Source: a bacterium
GTDB lineage: Bacteria; SZUA-79; Acidulodesulfobacterales; Acidulodesulfobacteraceae
NCBI GenBank assembly: GCA_021850985.1
Contig: JAJZJX010000012.1
Coordinates: 1 to 48,435 of the forward strand
Direction of reading: 5' to 3'
Length of the DNA: 48,435 nucleotides
The translations under genes were made by a program, and so were the position numbers. A model generated the notes under the pieces. The model was given only the letters and a program-made list of their open reading frames with translations. It did no database searches and had not been told where the DNA came from. Shown here one piece after another: positions 17,168 to 24,881 of this stretch (position 1 is the first letter of the stretch; every line of letters begins with the position of its first letter).

Positions 17168-17395
17168 ATGCTGCAAACTGAAGAACTTTTAAATGAGATT
17201 ATTTCCTTACCATTGGATATTAGAGTTCAGTTTATCGACAGGTTGTTAAATAGCATTCAACCAATTAACGAAGAAATAGATAAACTGTGGGCTGATGAAG
17301 CGGAAATTAGAATTAAGGAAATAAAAAGCAAAAAGATTAACACCGTTTCCGGAGAAGAAGTGTTTAGTAAAATATATAAAAGGTTAAATTCTTGA
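17168..17395 (+). CDS. Antitoxin of a RelE/ParE-type module (addiction module component family)
   Basis: A 75-residue acidic protein of the addiction-module-component type: EELLNEIISLPLDIRVQFID, SIQPINEEIDKLWADEAEI, ending in SGEEVFSKIYKRL. Such proteins wrap the partner RelE/ParE toxin. The stop overlaps the TTG start of the toxin. The 128-bp leader (17040-17167) is much more AT-rich than the surrounding hyp genes and has several TATAAT-like boxes, so the pair probably has its own promoter. It is an insertion between hypD and hypE. Confidence 0.85.
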   Translation: MLQTEELLNEIISLPLDIRVQFIDRLLNSIQPINEEIDKLWADEAEIRIKEIKSKKINTVSGEEVFSKIYKRLNS

Positions 17396-17694
17396 TTTAT
17401 TCTTTTCATCCGGAAGCCGAAAAAGAACTAAACGATACCATTGATTACTATAATAAATGTAAAAATGGTTTAGGGTTAGAATTTGTTAAGGAGGTTTATT
17501 TAACTATACAGGAAATTATTTTGTTTCCTGAGGCATGGCTTAAGATATCGGCTAATACAAGAAGATGTCTATTAAAACGCTTTCCATACGGAATTATATA
17601 TTATGCCAATAAAGATGAGTTATTTATAATTGCTATAATGCAACTTAATAAAAAACCAGATTATTGGAAATTCATAACGAAGGGTAGATTTTAA
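17392..17694 (+). CDS. RelE/ParE-family toxin
   Basis: A 100-residue RelE/ParE-fold protein: SFHPEAEKELNDTIDYY at the start, FPYGIIYYANKDELFIIAIM in the middle and KPDYWKFITKGRF at the end. The start is TTG at 17392, overlapping the antitoxin stop (TTGA), which implies translational coupling. RelE toxins cut mRNA on the ribosome, ParE toxins poison gyrase; sequence alone does not decide. The gene ends 23 bp before hypE and is co-oriented, so read-through into hypE is likely. Confidence 0.85.
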   Translation: MIYSFHPEAEKELNDTIDYYNKCKNGLGLEFVKEVYLTIQEIILFPEAWLKISANTRRCLLKRFPYGIIYYANKDELFIIAIMQLNKKPDYWKFITKGRF

Positions 17695-17717
17695 CTAACA
17701 TTGCAGGAAAGCGCAAT

Positions 17718-18917
17718 ATGGATAAACAAAAATTCGAAAGAATATTGCTTTCTCACGGCGGAGGAGGGAAAGAAACCTCCGAGCTTATCGGGGATATTAT
17801 ATTTAAAGGACTTTACGGGCGGGACGCAGGAAACGGTTATTTTTACGGTCCGCATAACGGCAGCGTCCTTAATAGCGCTGGTATAATTAATAACAAGGGT
17901 GTTCTGAATAACGATAACGGCGGCATTCTTAATGAATGCGGCGGCAGAAGCGGCATTTCAGCCGATATATCAAGCCAAAAAATAAATTTATCGGAAGATG
18001 CGGCAGTTTTAAAATCTCCGCAAAAAATAGCATTTACTACTGACGGTTTTACGGTAAGCCCCGTTTTTTTTAAGGGCGGCGATATAGGAAAATTATCCGT
18101 CGCCGGAACGGTGAACGATTTGTCGGTTATGGGAGCCAAACCCTTGTTTTTAAGTTTAGGTTTAATAATAGAAGAAGGATTTGCTCTCGACGATTTAAAA
18201 AAAATCATAAACAGTATTGCTGACGAGGCGTCAAAAACCGGAGTCAGAGTGGCGACAGGAGATACGAAAGTAGTCCCTGCCGGAAAAGCAGACGGGATAT
18301 TTATAAACACGAGCGGAATAGGGGAAGTTTTATATGGCGGACTTTCAGTTTATAACATAGAAGACGGGGATAAAATTATAGTTTCCGGCAATGTAGGCGA
18401 CCACGGCGCCGCGGTTATGTCGCGGAGGGAAGGGATAGAAATGGACGTAGAAATAGAAAGCGACTGCGCTTCTTTATGGGATATAATAAATGCCGTTCTA
18501 AGCGGCGGCGTAAATGTTTCTGCGATAAGGGACGCAACGAGGGGCGGATTAGCCGCAGTTCTTAACGAATGGGCTATGGCGGCAAATATCGACATTTACG
18601 CCGAAGAAGAAAAAATTCCGGTAAGCGCTCCCGTAAAAGGTTTTTGCGAACTGCTCGGTTTTGAACCGTATCAGCTTGCATGCGAAGGCAGAGCGGTATT
18701 TGCGGTAAAACCTGAATTTGCGGAGAAAGCCTTAGGCATTCTCAGATCGCATCCGATTGGGAAAAATGCGAATATAATAGGAACGGCGGCTGCAAGAAGA
18801 AAAAGTGCGGACGGAGGACAAAATAATTCTTCGGGAAAAGTTATTTTAAAAGGCATATACGGAGTCGACAGAATTCTCGATCATCCTTCCGGCGAACTTT
18901 TGCCGAGAATCTGCTAA
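17718..18917 (+). CDS. hypE: Carbamoyl dehydratase HypE
   Basis: HypE turns the carbamoyl group placed on its C-terminal Cys by HypF into thiocyanate, the cyanide donor. The C-terminus LLPRIC has the acceptor Cys (residue 399). Other family motifs: LLSHGGGGKETSELI near the start, FTTDGFTVSPVFFKGGDIG, DVATGDTK-like VATGDTKVVP, and RDATRGGLAAVLNEWA. The protein is 399 residues against the usual 330-350. The excess is an Asn/Gly-rich insertion at about residues 40-90 (GSVLNSAGIINNKGVLNNDN) between the first helix and DAAVL. The rest is normal and should be active. Confidence 0.95.
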   Translation: MDKQKFERILLSHGGGGKETSELIGDIIFKGLYGRDAGNGYFYGPHNGSVLNSAGIINNKGVLNNDNGGILNECGGRSGISADISSQKINLSEDAAVLKSPQKIAFTTDGFTVSPVFFKGGDIGKLSVAGTVNDLSVMGAKPLFLSLGLIIEEGFALDDLKKIINSIADEASKTGVRVATGDTKVVPAGKADGIFINTSGIGEVLYGGLSVYNIEDGDKIIVSGNVGDHGAAVMSRREGIEMDVEIESDCASLWDIINAVLSGGVNVSAIRDATRGGLAAVLNEWAMAANIDIYAEEEKIPVSAPVKGFCELLGFEPYQLACEGRAVFAVKPEFAEKALGILRSHPIGKNANIIGTAAARRKSADGGQNNSSGKVILKGIYGVDRILDHPSGELLPRIC

Positions 18918-18948
18918 AATAAGTATAAATCATGCAGAGCCGAAAAAA

Positions 18949-21765
18949 ATGGATTCGCCGGTAAATAATAAATCGATAAATAATGCCGTCATAAAAAGAG
19001 CGGCGGTTAAACTGTCGGGCAGAGTTCAGGGCGTAGGATTCAGGCCTTTCGTTTACAGGCTTGCCGAAAAATACGGAATAAAAGGATATGTTTTAAATAA
19101 TAGCGAAGGCGTAGAAATTTCCGCGGAAGGCGAAGAAAGCGCCCTGCTGAATTTCATAAATGCTCTTGATTCAGATTCGGAAAAACCTCCCCTTGCGGTA
19201 ATAAGCGATAAAACCGTAAATTTTATCGATTTTACCGAACAAGAGCATATATTTTATAAAAATTTTGAAATTAAGGAATCCGATAAATCAAATAAAACTA
19301 ATAAATTAAATTTAACCATACCTCCCGATACCGCGATATGCGGTAAATGTTTAAGCGAACTTTTCAATCCGTCCGACAGGAGATATCTATACCCCTTTAT
19401 AAACTGTACCGACTGCGGTCCAAGATTTACCATATCTAAGGAGCTGCCGTACGACAGGGCTTATACTTCCATGGATAAGTTTACGATGTGTACGGAATGT
19501 AATAGCGAATACAAGAGCCCTTTAAACAGAAGGTTTCATGCCGAACCCAACGGATGTTTTACCTGCGGTCCTGAAGTCGAATTTATTTTGAGTTCGGATA
19601 TAATGCAGAAAACAGATATAAATAACAAAATAAACGACAATATAAATATAAATATCCGCAAAATAACTTTAAATAATTATGCGCATACTGAAAATATTGC
19701 CGAGGTTTTAGAATTAAACCGCGTAAAAAGTTTAAACGCCGTAAAATCTTTGGCAGATTTGATTAAAAACGGCGGCATAGCATGCGTAAAAGGAATAGGC
19801 GGTTTCCATTTAATGGCGGATGCCGCAAACGACGATGCTTTAAAATTATTAAGGGAGCGCAAGAACAGGCCTAAAAAACCTTTTGCGGTAATGTTTAAGG
19901 ACATCGGGCAGGCGTCGGAATATGCATATATAAGCGGTATTTCGGCAGATTTATTAAATTCAAAGGAAAGGCCTATATGCTTATTGAAAGACGGAGGCGG
20001 ACTTTCTTATTACGTAAACTGCGGACTTAGAGATATCGGCGTTTTTTTGCCTTATGCGCCGCTTCACTATGTTTTATTCAGTTTTTTCGGCGGTCCTTTA
20101 GTTGCTACTTCGGCAAATATAGGCGGAGAACCTATAGTGAAAGACAACGAGGAGGCGTTATTAAAGCTAAATGGTATTGCGGACGGTTTTTTAATTCATA
20201 ACAGGGATATTTTAAGAAGGTGCGACGATTCGGTAGTGAAGGTCAATAATGCCGTCTCTTATTTTTTTGTAAGGCGATCGAGAGGCTATGTTCCAGAACC
20301 GTTTAATCTCCTTTTTAATTTAAAAAGAAACGTTTTGGCATCGGGAGCGTTTCTTAAGAACGCTTTCGCATTGGCTTACGCCGGTAAAGGAGAAGATACG
20401 GAGGGCGCAGAAGATGCCGGAAGAGTAGTATTAAGCCAGCATAACGGAGACTTGGACAATGCCGCCGGATTCGCTAATTTCAAAAGAAATATAGAAGATT
20501 TTGAAAAATTTTACAATTTTAAACCGGAAGCCCTAGTTTACGACTCTCATCCTGATTACGAAAATACTAAATGGGCTAAAGAATATGCTAAGGAAAGAAA
20601 TATCAAAGGCATATCCCTTCAGCATCACAGAGCGCACGTCATTTCATGTATGGCTGAAAACGGGCTTGGACTAAACGAAGAAGTTTTAGGCATAGCTTTC
20701 GACGGAACTGGTTACGGAGACGACGGGACTATCTGGGGAGGGGAATTCTTTAAAGGTAAATACGATAATTTAAAAAGAATAGGCAGTTTTAAAAAATTCA
20801 GACTTATCGGCGGCGAAAAGGCGGTTAAGTCGCCGAGAAGGATTCTTGCAGATATTCTGTTCGGCATTTTATCGGAAAAAGGCGGCGATATTATGCGCAA
20901 AGAAGACAAAAAAGCAGATAAAAATGACGACGATAGATATAGCGGCAATAAGTATAACGACCCTTATATTAAACCGCCGGACATCTTTAAAAATATTTCC
21001 AATTTAACCGGTTTTTCCGAAAAAGAAATAAGTATATTTCATAAAATGAGGGAAAACGGTTTGAATTCTCCATTAACTTCTTCATGCGGAAGAATTTTCG
21101 ACGCCGTTTCATGCTTATGCGGCTTTAAAGGCGATATAACCTATGAAGGCGAGGCCGCCGTTTATTTAGAAAATTTGTGCTATGAATATGAAAATAAAAA
21201 GAAAAGCGGCGAAGGACAGGTTGATTTAATAAGCAAAAAAGACTGTTTTAGATATGGAATTAGATATGAGAGCAGTAGCAGGAACAATAGCAAGAGCAAG
21301 AACAAAAGCAGTAGCAGGAAAAAGAGCAAGAGCAAGAATGAGATTGAGAATGAGATTGAGAATGAATCTGAAATTAAATCTGAAGCTGAAAATGGTTATT
21401 ATAGCAATAATATGAACGATAGCGATGATTTTTTTACGGTTGATTATTACCCCATATTTAACGATATTATCGGTATAGTTCATGATAATGGTAACGGCAA
21501 GCCGGATGCCGGCAATTCTCGTGCCGCAGGTTTTATCGCAGAGAAGTTTATAAATACTCTTGCTATGATTATACTGGATGCAGCGTTAAAGTCCAGATGC
21601 AAAAAAGTCTGTATGAGCGGAGGAGTGTTTCATAATGCTTTGCTCAGGAATAAAAGCGCATTCATTCTTAAAGAGAACGGTTTTAACGTTTATTTTAACG
21701 AGAAAATACCATCTAACGACGGCGGAATTGCATTCGGTCAAGCTGTTTACGGCGGAGTTATATAA
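18949..21765 (+). CDS. hypF: Carbamoyltransferase HypF
   Basis: HypF makes carbamoyl-adenylate from carbamoyl phosphate and passes it to HypE. Domains in order: acylphosphatase (about 14-105, VKLSGRVQGVGFRPFVYRL), two zinc fingers (CGKCLSEL, CTDCG, CTECNSEY, CFTCG at about 130-210), YrdC-like (about 265-450, KGIGGFHLMADAANDD) and Kae1-like (about 465-938, QHHRAHVISC, IAFDGTGYGDDGTIWGGEF, MSGGVFHNALL). At 938 residues it is about 170 longer than usual. The excess lies in low-complexity insertions near 215-250, 640-670 and 755-825, the last made of Ser/Lys/Asn/Glu repeats. It overlaps convergent hyaD by 19 bp. Confidence 0.96.
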   Translation: MDSPVNNKSINNAVIKRAAVKLSGRVQGVGFRPFVYRLAEKYGIKGYVLNNSEGVEISAEGEESALLNFINALDSDSEKPPLAVISDKTVNFIDFTEQEHIFYKNFEIKESDKSNKTNKLNLTIPPDTAICGKCLSELFNPSDRRYLYPFINCTDCGPRFTISKELPYDRAYTSMDKFTMCTECNSEYKSPLNRRFHAEPNGCFTCGPEVEFILSSDIMQKTDINNKINDNININIRKITLNNYAHTENIAEVLELNRVKSLNAVKSLADLIKNGGIACVKGIGGFHLMADAANDDALKLLRERKNRPKKPFAVMFKDIGQASEYAYISGISADLLNSKERPICLLKDGGGLSYYVNCGLRDIGVFLPYAPLHYVLFSFFGGPLVATSANIGGEPIVKDNEEALLKLNGIADGFLIHNRDILRRCDDSVVKVNNAVSYFFVRRSRGYVPEPFNLLFNLKRNVLASGAFLKNAFALAYAGKGEDTEGAEDAGRVVLSQHNGDLDNAAGFANFKRNIEDFEKFYNFKPEALVYDSHPDYENTKWAKEYAKERNIKGISLQHHRAHVISCMAENGLGLNEEVLGIAFDGTGYGDDGTIWGGEFFKGKYDNLKRIGSFKKFRLIGGEKAVKSPRRILADILFGILSEKGGDIMRKEDKKADKNDDDRYSGNKYNDPYIKPPDIFKNISNLTGFSEKEISIFHKMRENGLNSPLTSSCGRIFDAVSCLCGFKGDITYEGEAAVYLENLCYEYENKKKSGEGQVDLISKKDCFRYGIRYESSSRNNSKSKNKSSSRKKSKSKNEIENEIENESEIKSEAENGYYSNNMNDSDDFFTVDYYPIFNDIIGIVHDNGNGKPDAGNSRAAGFIAEKFINTLAMIILDAALKSRCKKVCMSGGVFHNALLRNKSAFILKENGFNVYFNEKIPSNDGGIAFGQAVYGGVI
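21269..21390 (+). repeat. Purine-rich microsatellite in hypF
   Basis: A run of imperfect 6- and 12-bp units (AGCAAGAGCAAGAAC and the tandem GAGATTGAGAAT twice) encodes the SSSRNNSKSKNKSSSRKKSK and IENEIENESEIKS stretches of HypF. The frame is kept. Such repeats can change length by slippage. Confidence 0.75.
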
Positions 21766-22238
21766 TTTGGATTTATTTGCCAGTTTATGCCGAGCGGTTT
21801 TATTTCTTCCAAAACTAATTTTTCGAGCGTCGGCATAACTTTTTTTAATGGTTCTGAAATATCCGTTCCTACGCCGCTGCAGTCTTCGGGAGATATAACG
21901 AAAAACGTAATTTTAGGGTTATGTCCCTGCAGTCCGCACATTGAAATTACGTCGATAAATTCTACGTCGTGCGCCGTTTTTTTCATTAAATTTACGGGAA
22001 GATTATCTGCGTCGAACTTAAATATACTGCCGGGTTTTTCGTCCGTTTTGACTGCATCTACGACTATGATGTCATCGAGGCTGAATATATCGTCCAAAAG
22101 CCCGTATCCAAGAGTAGAACCGTCTATTAACCGTATATTGCCCTCAAAAATATATTTTTTTCTTAATAAATTTATAAAATGAACCCCAAGCCCTTCGTCT
22201 TTTAATATCAGATTGCCTATTCCAATAATTCCCGTCAT
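21747..22238 (-). CDS. hyaD: [NiFe]-hydrogenase maturation protease HyaD/HupD
   Basis: A 163-residue endopeptidase that removes the C-terminal tail of the large subunit after Ni insertion. Family motifs: GIGNLILKDEGLGVHFINLL with the first Ni-binding Glu, then the Asp in LIDGSTLGYGLLDDI, VVDAVKTDEKPGSIF, and a His in the segment KKTAHDVEFIDVISM. It is last in the hyaABCD operon (79 bp after hyaC, with a small hairpin between). Its 3' end overlaps that of hypF by 19 bp. The length is normal. Confidence 0.93.
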   Translation of the reverse strand: MTGIIGIGNLILKDEGLGVHFINLLRKKYIFEGNIRLIDGSTLGYGLLDDIFSLDDIIVVDAVKTDEKPGSIFKFDADNLPVNLMKKTAHDVEFIDVISMCGLQGHNPKITFFVISPEDCSGVGTDISEPLKKVMPTLEKLVLEEIKPLGINWQINPNYITPP

Positions 22239-22285
22239 ATAAGTAAATTTTACCTTATTGAATTTATTCCGATATTTTTCTATGG

Positions 22286-22305
22286 ATTCCCGCTTACGCG
22301 GGAAT
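22286..22305. repeat. Small REP-like hairpin between hyaC and hyaD
   Basis: ATTCCCGC and GCGGGAAT pair perfectly around a TTAC loop. The same string type is found in the arms of the MITE-like elements at 2093-2290 and 7354-7551. There is no T-run. In the operon it may stabilise the upstream mRNA or reduce read-through into hyaD. Confidence 0.7.
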
Positions 22306-22317
22306 GACAGCTTGAAT

Positions 22318-23082
22318 TTATTCAGACCCGGATTTATTTCTCATATATTTATAGCCGCCGAATGGTATAAGAATATCGCCCTCTTTCCACATTACCGAAC
22401 GCCAGACTTCTATATAGATATGATAAACTATAAAAATTATAATGAGCCACATTATAAATAGATGGACGAGAGTAACACCTGTTAATCCGCCGAAAACTAC
22501 GAGCGTCCAGTCTGTCGAAAAATGAAGAAGCCACGGCCACCATGCGCCTACCGCCGAAGTTCCGGTAAAAGAAGCTACGTACATCTGAAATCCCGTAAGC
22601 ATCTGAAGAAGGATGAGCAGATGAAAAAACGTGAATATTATAGCATTTAAAGGATCTTGATACTTGCCTGTTTCCGGTCTGTCTTTTAGCGTAAAATAGT
22701 GTTTCAGCATTCTCCATGCTTCTTCCATTTTATCGCCGAAAGGAATAAAACTTTTATACAGCGGCTCTTTCCACGAAAAGAAAGCCAGATAAAGCCATAC
22801 GAAGAAAATAACGTCTATTATTACCGCGCCGATAAAATGAAATTCCCTCATCCAAGTCATTATAAACGCCTGATAAGTTTCGCCGGAGTTTAAAACGCCG
22901 GTAGAAAGAGAATCTGCCTGCGTCGGAGTTTTTCCGAATATTAAAAAAGGATAGGCAATATAAAAACCTGTAATAATATTGTTAATAATCGCCGCAAAGA
23001 ACGACCAGTGTATAATTCTTTTTATAACAGTCATTCTGTGAACCAGCTGTATCTCGGCGTATTTGCTATTTTTATTTTGCAT
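22318..23082 (-). CDS. hyaC: Ni/Fe-hydrogenase cytochrome b subunit HyaC/HupC
   Basis: A 254-residue di-heme membrane anchor that takes electrons from the small subunit into the quinone pool. Four hydrophobic segments are seen: IIHWSFFAAIINNIITGFY, FIGAVIIDVIFFVWLYLAFF, IIFTFFHLLILLQMLTGFQM and LFIMWLIIIFIVYHIYIEVW. His residues in helices (H-W-S, FHFIGA, FHLL, HLF, YHIY) are candidate heme ligands. It starts 36 bp after hyaB. The presence of this subunit assigns the enzyme to the membrane-bound uptake (group 1) class. Confidence 0.93.
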   Translation of the reverse strand: MQNKNSKYAEIQLVHRMTVIKRIIHWSFFAAIINNIITGFYIAYPFLIFGKTPTQADSLSTGVLNSGETYQAFIMTWMREFHFIGAVIIDVIFFVWLYLAFFSWKEPLYKSFIPFGDKMEEAWRMLKHYFTLKDRPETGKYQDPLNAIIFTFFHLLILLQMLTGFQMYVASFTGTSAVGAWWPWLLHFSTDWTLVVFGGLTGVTLVHLFIMWLIIIFIVYHIYIEVWRSVMWKEGDILIPFGGYKYMRNKSGSE

Positions 23083-23118
23083 AATTAACTCCGTTTATTT
23101 AATTTGCCGAATTACCTC

Positions 23119-24804
23119 TCAGCATATTTTATATTTTTTTATTTCGTTTGTTTTGGGATCGACTATATGAACCGCGCATGCAAGGCAAGGGTCGAAAGAG
23201 TGAACCGTGCGCAAAATTTCAAGAGGCTGCGATACGTTTGCCAGTTTTACGCCGACCAGCGATGCTTCATATGCTCCCGGATTATTGAAAGCGTCTCTCG
23301 GAGATGCGTTCCAAGTGGTCGGAACGACTATCTGGTAGTGCGTTATCTTTTTGTCTTTTATCCTTACCCAGTGGCCAAGCGAACCTCTCGGTGCTTCGTC
23401 CAACCCTATGCCTATAATCTCTTTTGACGGCATATCGTATTTCGTCCAGCTTGTCTGATCGACGGCGGCGTTTTTAATCAGTTCGAGCGTCCAGGATTCC
23501 AATGCGTCGGCGACGTATTTTGCTTCTATCCCTCTTGCCGCCGTTCTTCCAAGCGTAGAAAATAGTGCCGTAACTGGGAGGTTTGCAGTTTTTAAGACGT
23601 AATCGACTAAGGATTTTATAGTCTTATTTCCTTTTGCGTATGCGACTAACGTTCTTGCAAGCGGTCCTACCTCCATAGCTTTATTTTCATATCGCGGCGA
23701 TTTAATCCAGCTGTATTTTTCGTCTTCTTTAAGGCTGCCGTCTTTGTTTAATCCTGTATAATCTGGGTCGGTTATTCCAACGTTAGGGTTAAGCCCGATT
23801 TTTTCGTTTGGATACTTATACCATGAATGCGTAACAAATTCGGTTATCTTTTTTTCGTCTAATTTGTGGACTTTGCTTAAATCCCTGTCGAATATAACTC
23901 CTCTCATTAAAAAATAATCGTCGGGATTTTCGTCGTCCGTCTGCGGAAAGGCTCCGTAAGAAAGATAATTTTTCAGCCCGCCGCCTATTCCCTGAATCGC
24001 TTCTTCTCTATAAAACTCCGCCGCCGTCAACAAATCCGGAATGTATGCGTTATTGACGAAGTCGGTAATTTTTCCTATTCTGAACAGTATATCGTCCATT
24101 CTCTGCGGGTCGATAATATCCGCTATAGACGATATTCCGCCCACTACGCAGGTTTGAGGATGAGGGTCTTTAGCGCCGAGAATAGCTATAATCTGAGCCG
24201 GTATCCTTAAAATATTAAGATTGTCTAAATAATGGGAAGCTATTAAAAGATTGCCTTCAGGCGGAAGTTTATATGAAGGATTGCCCCAGTAACCCCCTGC
24301 AAAAGGCCCAAGCTGTCCGGATTTAACGAAAACGGCAAGCCTTGACTTTACTTCTTCGAACCTTGCCAAGCTTGCATTATAAGGGGTTTTGGTGTAAGCG
24401 TATGCTAAATCCATAGTTTTTTTCGGGTCGGCTTGAAGCGCCGACACGATATCTACCCAGTCAAGTCCGGCAAGCTGGTAAAAGTGGACTAGATGGTCCT
24501 GCACCATCTGGGCGCCTTTAAGTATATTTCTAGCAATTCTTGCATTTTTCGGCGGATGTATTCCCAGGGCGTTTTCTACCGCCCATGTTGCGGCTTCGTA
24601 ATGAGCATAAGTGCATACCCCGCATATTCTCTGAGCGAAAAGACCGGCATCTTCGGGAGCCCTTCCGTTAAGTATAAGTTCTATGCCTCTGAAAAGAGTG
24701 CTGGAAGAGTATGCCTCGCTTATTTCGCTGCCGTTGAGAATTGCTTCTATTCTTAGGTGCCCTTCTATTCTAGTCACTGGATCTACTATGATTTTTGTTG
24801 CCAT
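23119..24804 (-). CDS. hyaB: [NiFe]-hydrogenase large subunit HyaB/HupL
   Basis: The catalytic subunit, 561 residues. The two Ni-binding CxxC motifs are seen: RICGVCTYAHYEAATW at about residues 58-73 and DPCLACAVH at about 538-546. After the final His follows the tail IVDPKTNEIKKYKIC, which HyaD should cleave. The N-terminus TKIIVDPVTRIEGHLRIE is typical. The Shine-Dalgarno sequence GGAGG lies a few bases before the ATG. It is exported as a passenger of the Tat signal of HyaA. All catalytic residues visible appear normal. Confidence 0.96.
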   Translation of the reverse strand: MATKIIVDPVTRIEGHLRIEAILNGSEISEAYSSSTLFRGIELILNGRAPEDAGLFAQRICGVCTYAHYEAATWAVENALGIHPPKNARIARNILKGAQMVQDHLVHFYQLAGLDWVDIVSALQADPKKTMDLAYAYTKTPYNASLARFEEVKSRLAVFVKSGQLGPFAGGYWGNPSYKLPPEGNLLIASHYLDNLNILRIPAQIIAILGAKDPHPQTCVVGGISSIADIIDPQRMDDILFRIGKITDFVNNAYIPDLLTAAEFYREEAIQGIGGGLKNYLSYGAFPQTDDENPDDYFLMRGVIFDRDLSKVHKLDEKKITEFVTHSWYKYPNEKIGLNPNVGITDPDYTGLNKDGSLKEDEKYSWIKSPRYENKAMEVGPLARTLVAYAKGNKTIKSLVDYVLKTANLPVTALFSTLGRTAARGIEAKYVADALESWTLELIKNAAVDQTSWTKYDMPSKEIIGIGLDEAPRGSLGHWVRIKDKKITHYQIVVPTTWNASPRDAFNNPGAYEASLVGVKLANVSQPLEILRTVHSFDPCLACAVHIVDPKTNEIKKYKIC

Positions 24805-24881
24805 ATATCCTCCAAAGGTTATATTTAAAATTGTAATTTTAATAATTTAATGCTAAAGATAATTTTTTTATTTATTGTGCA

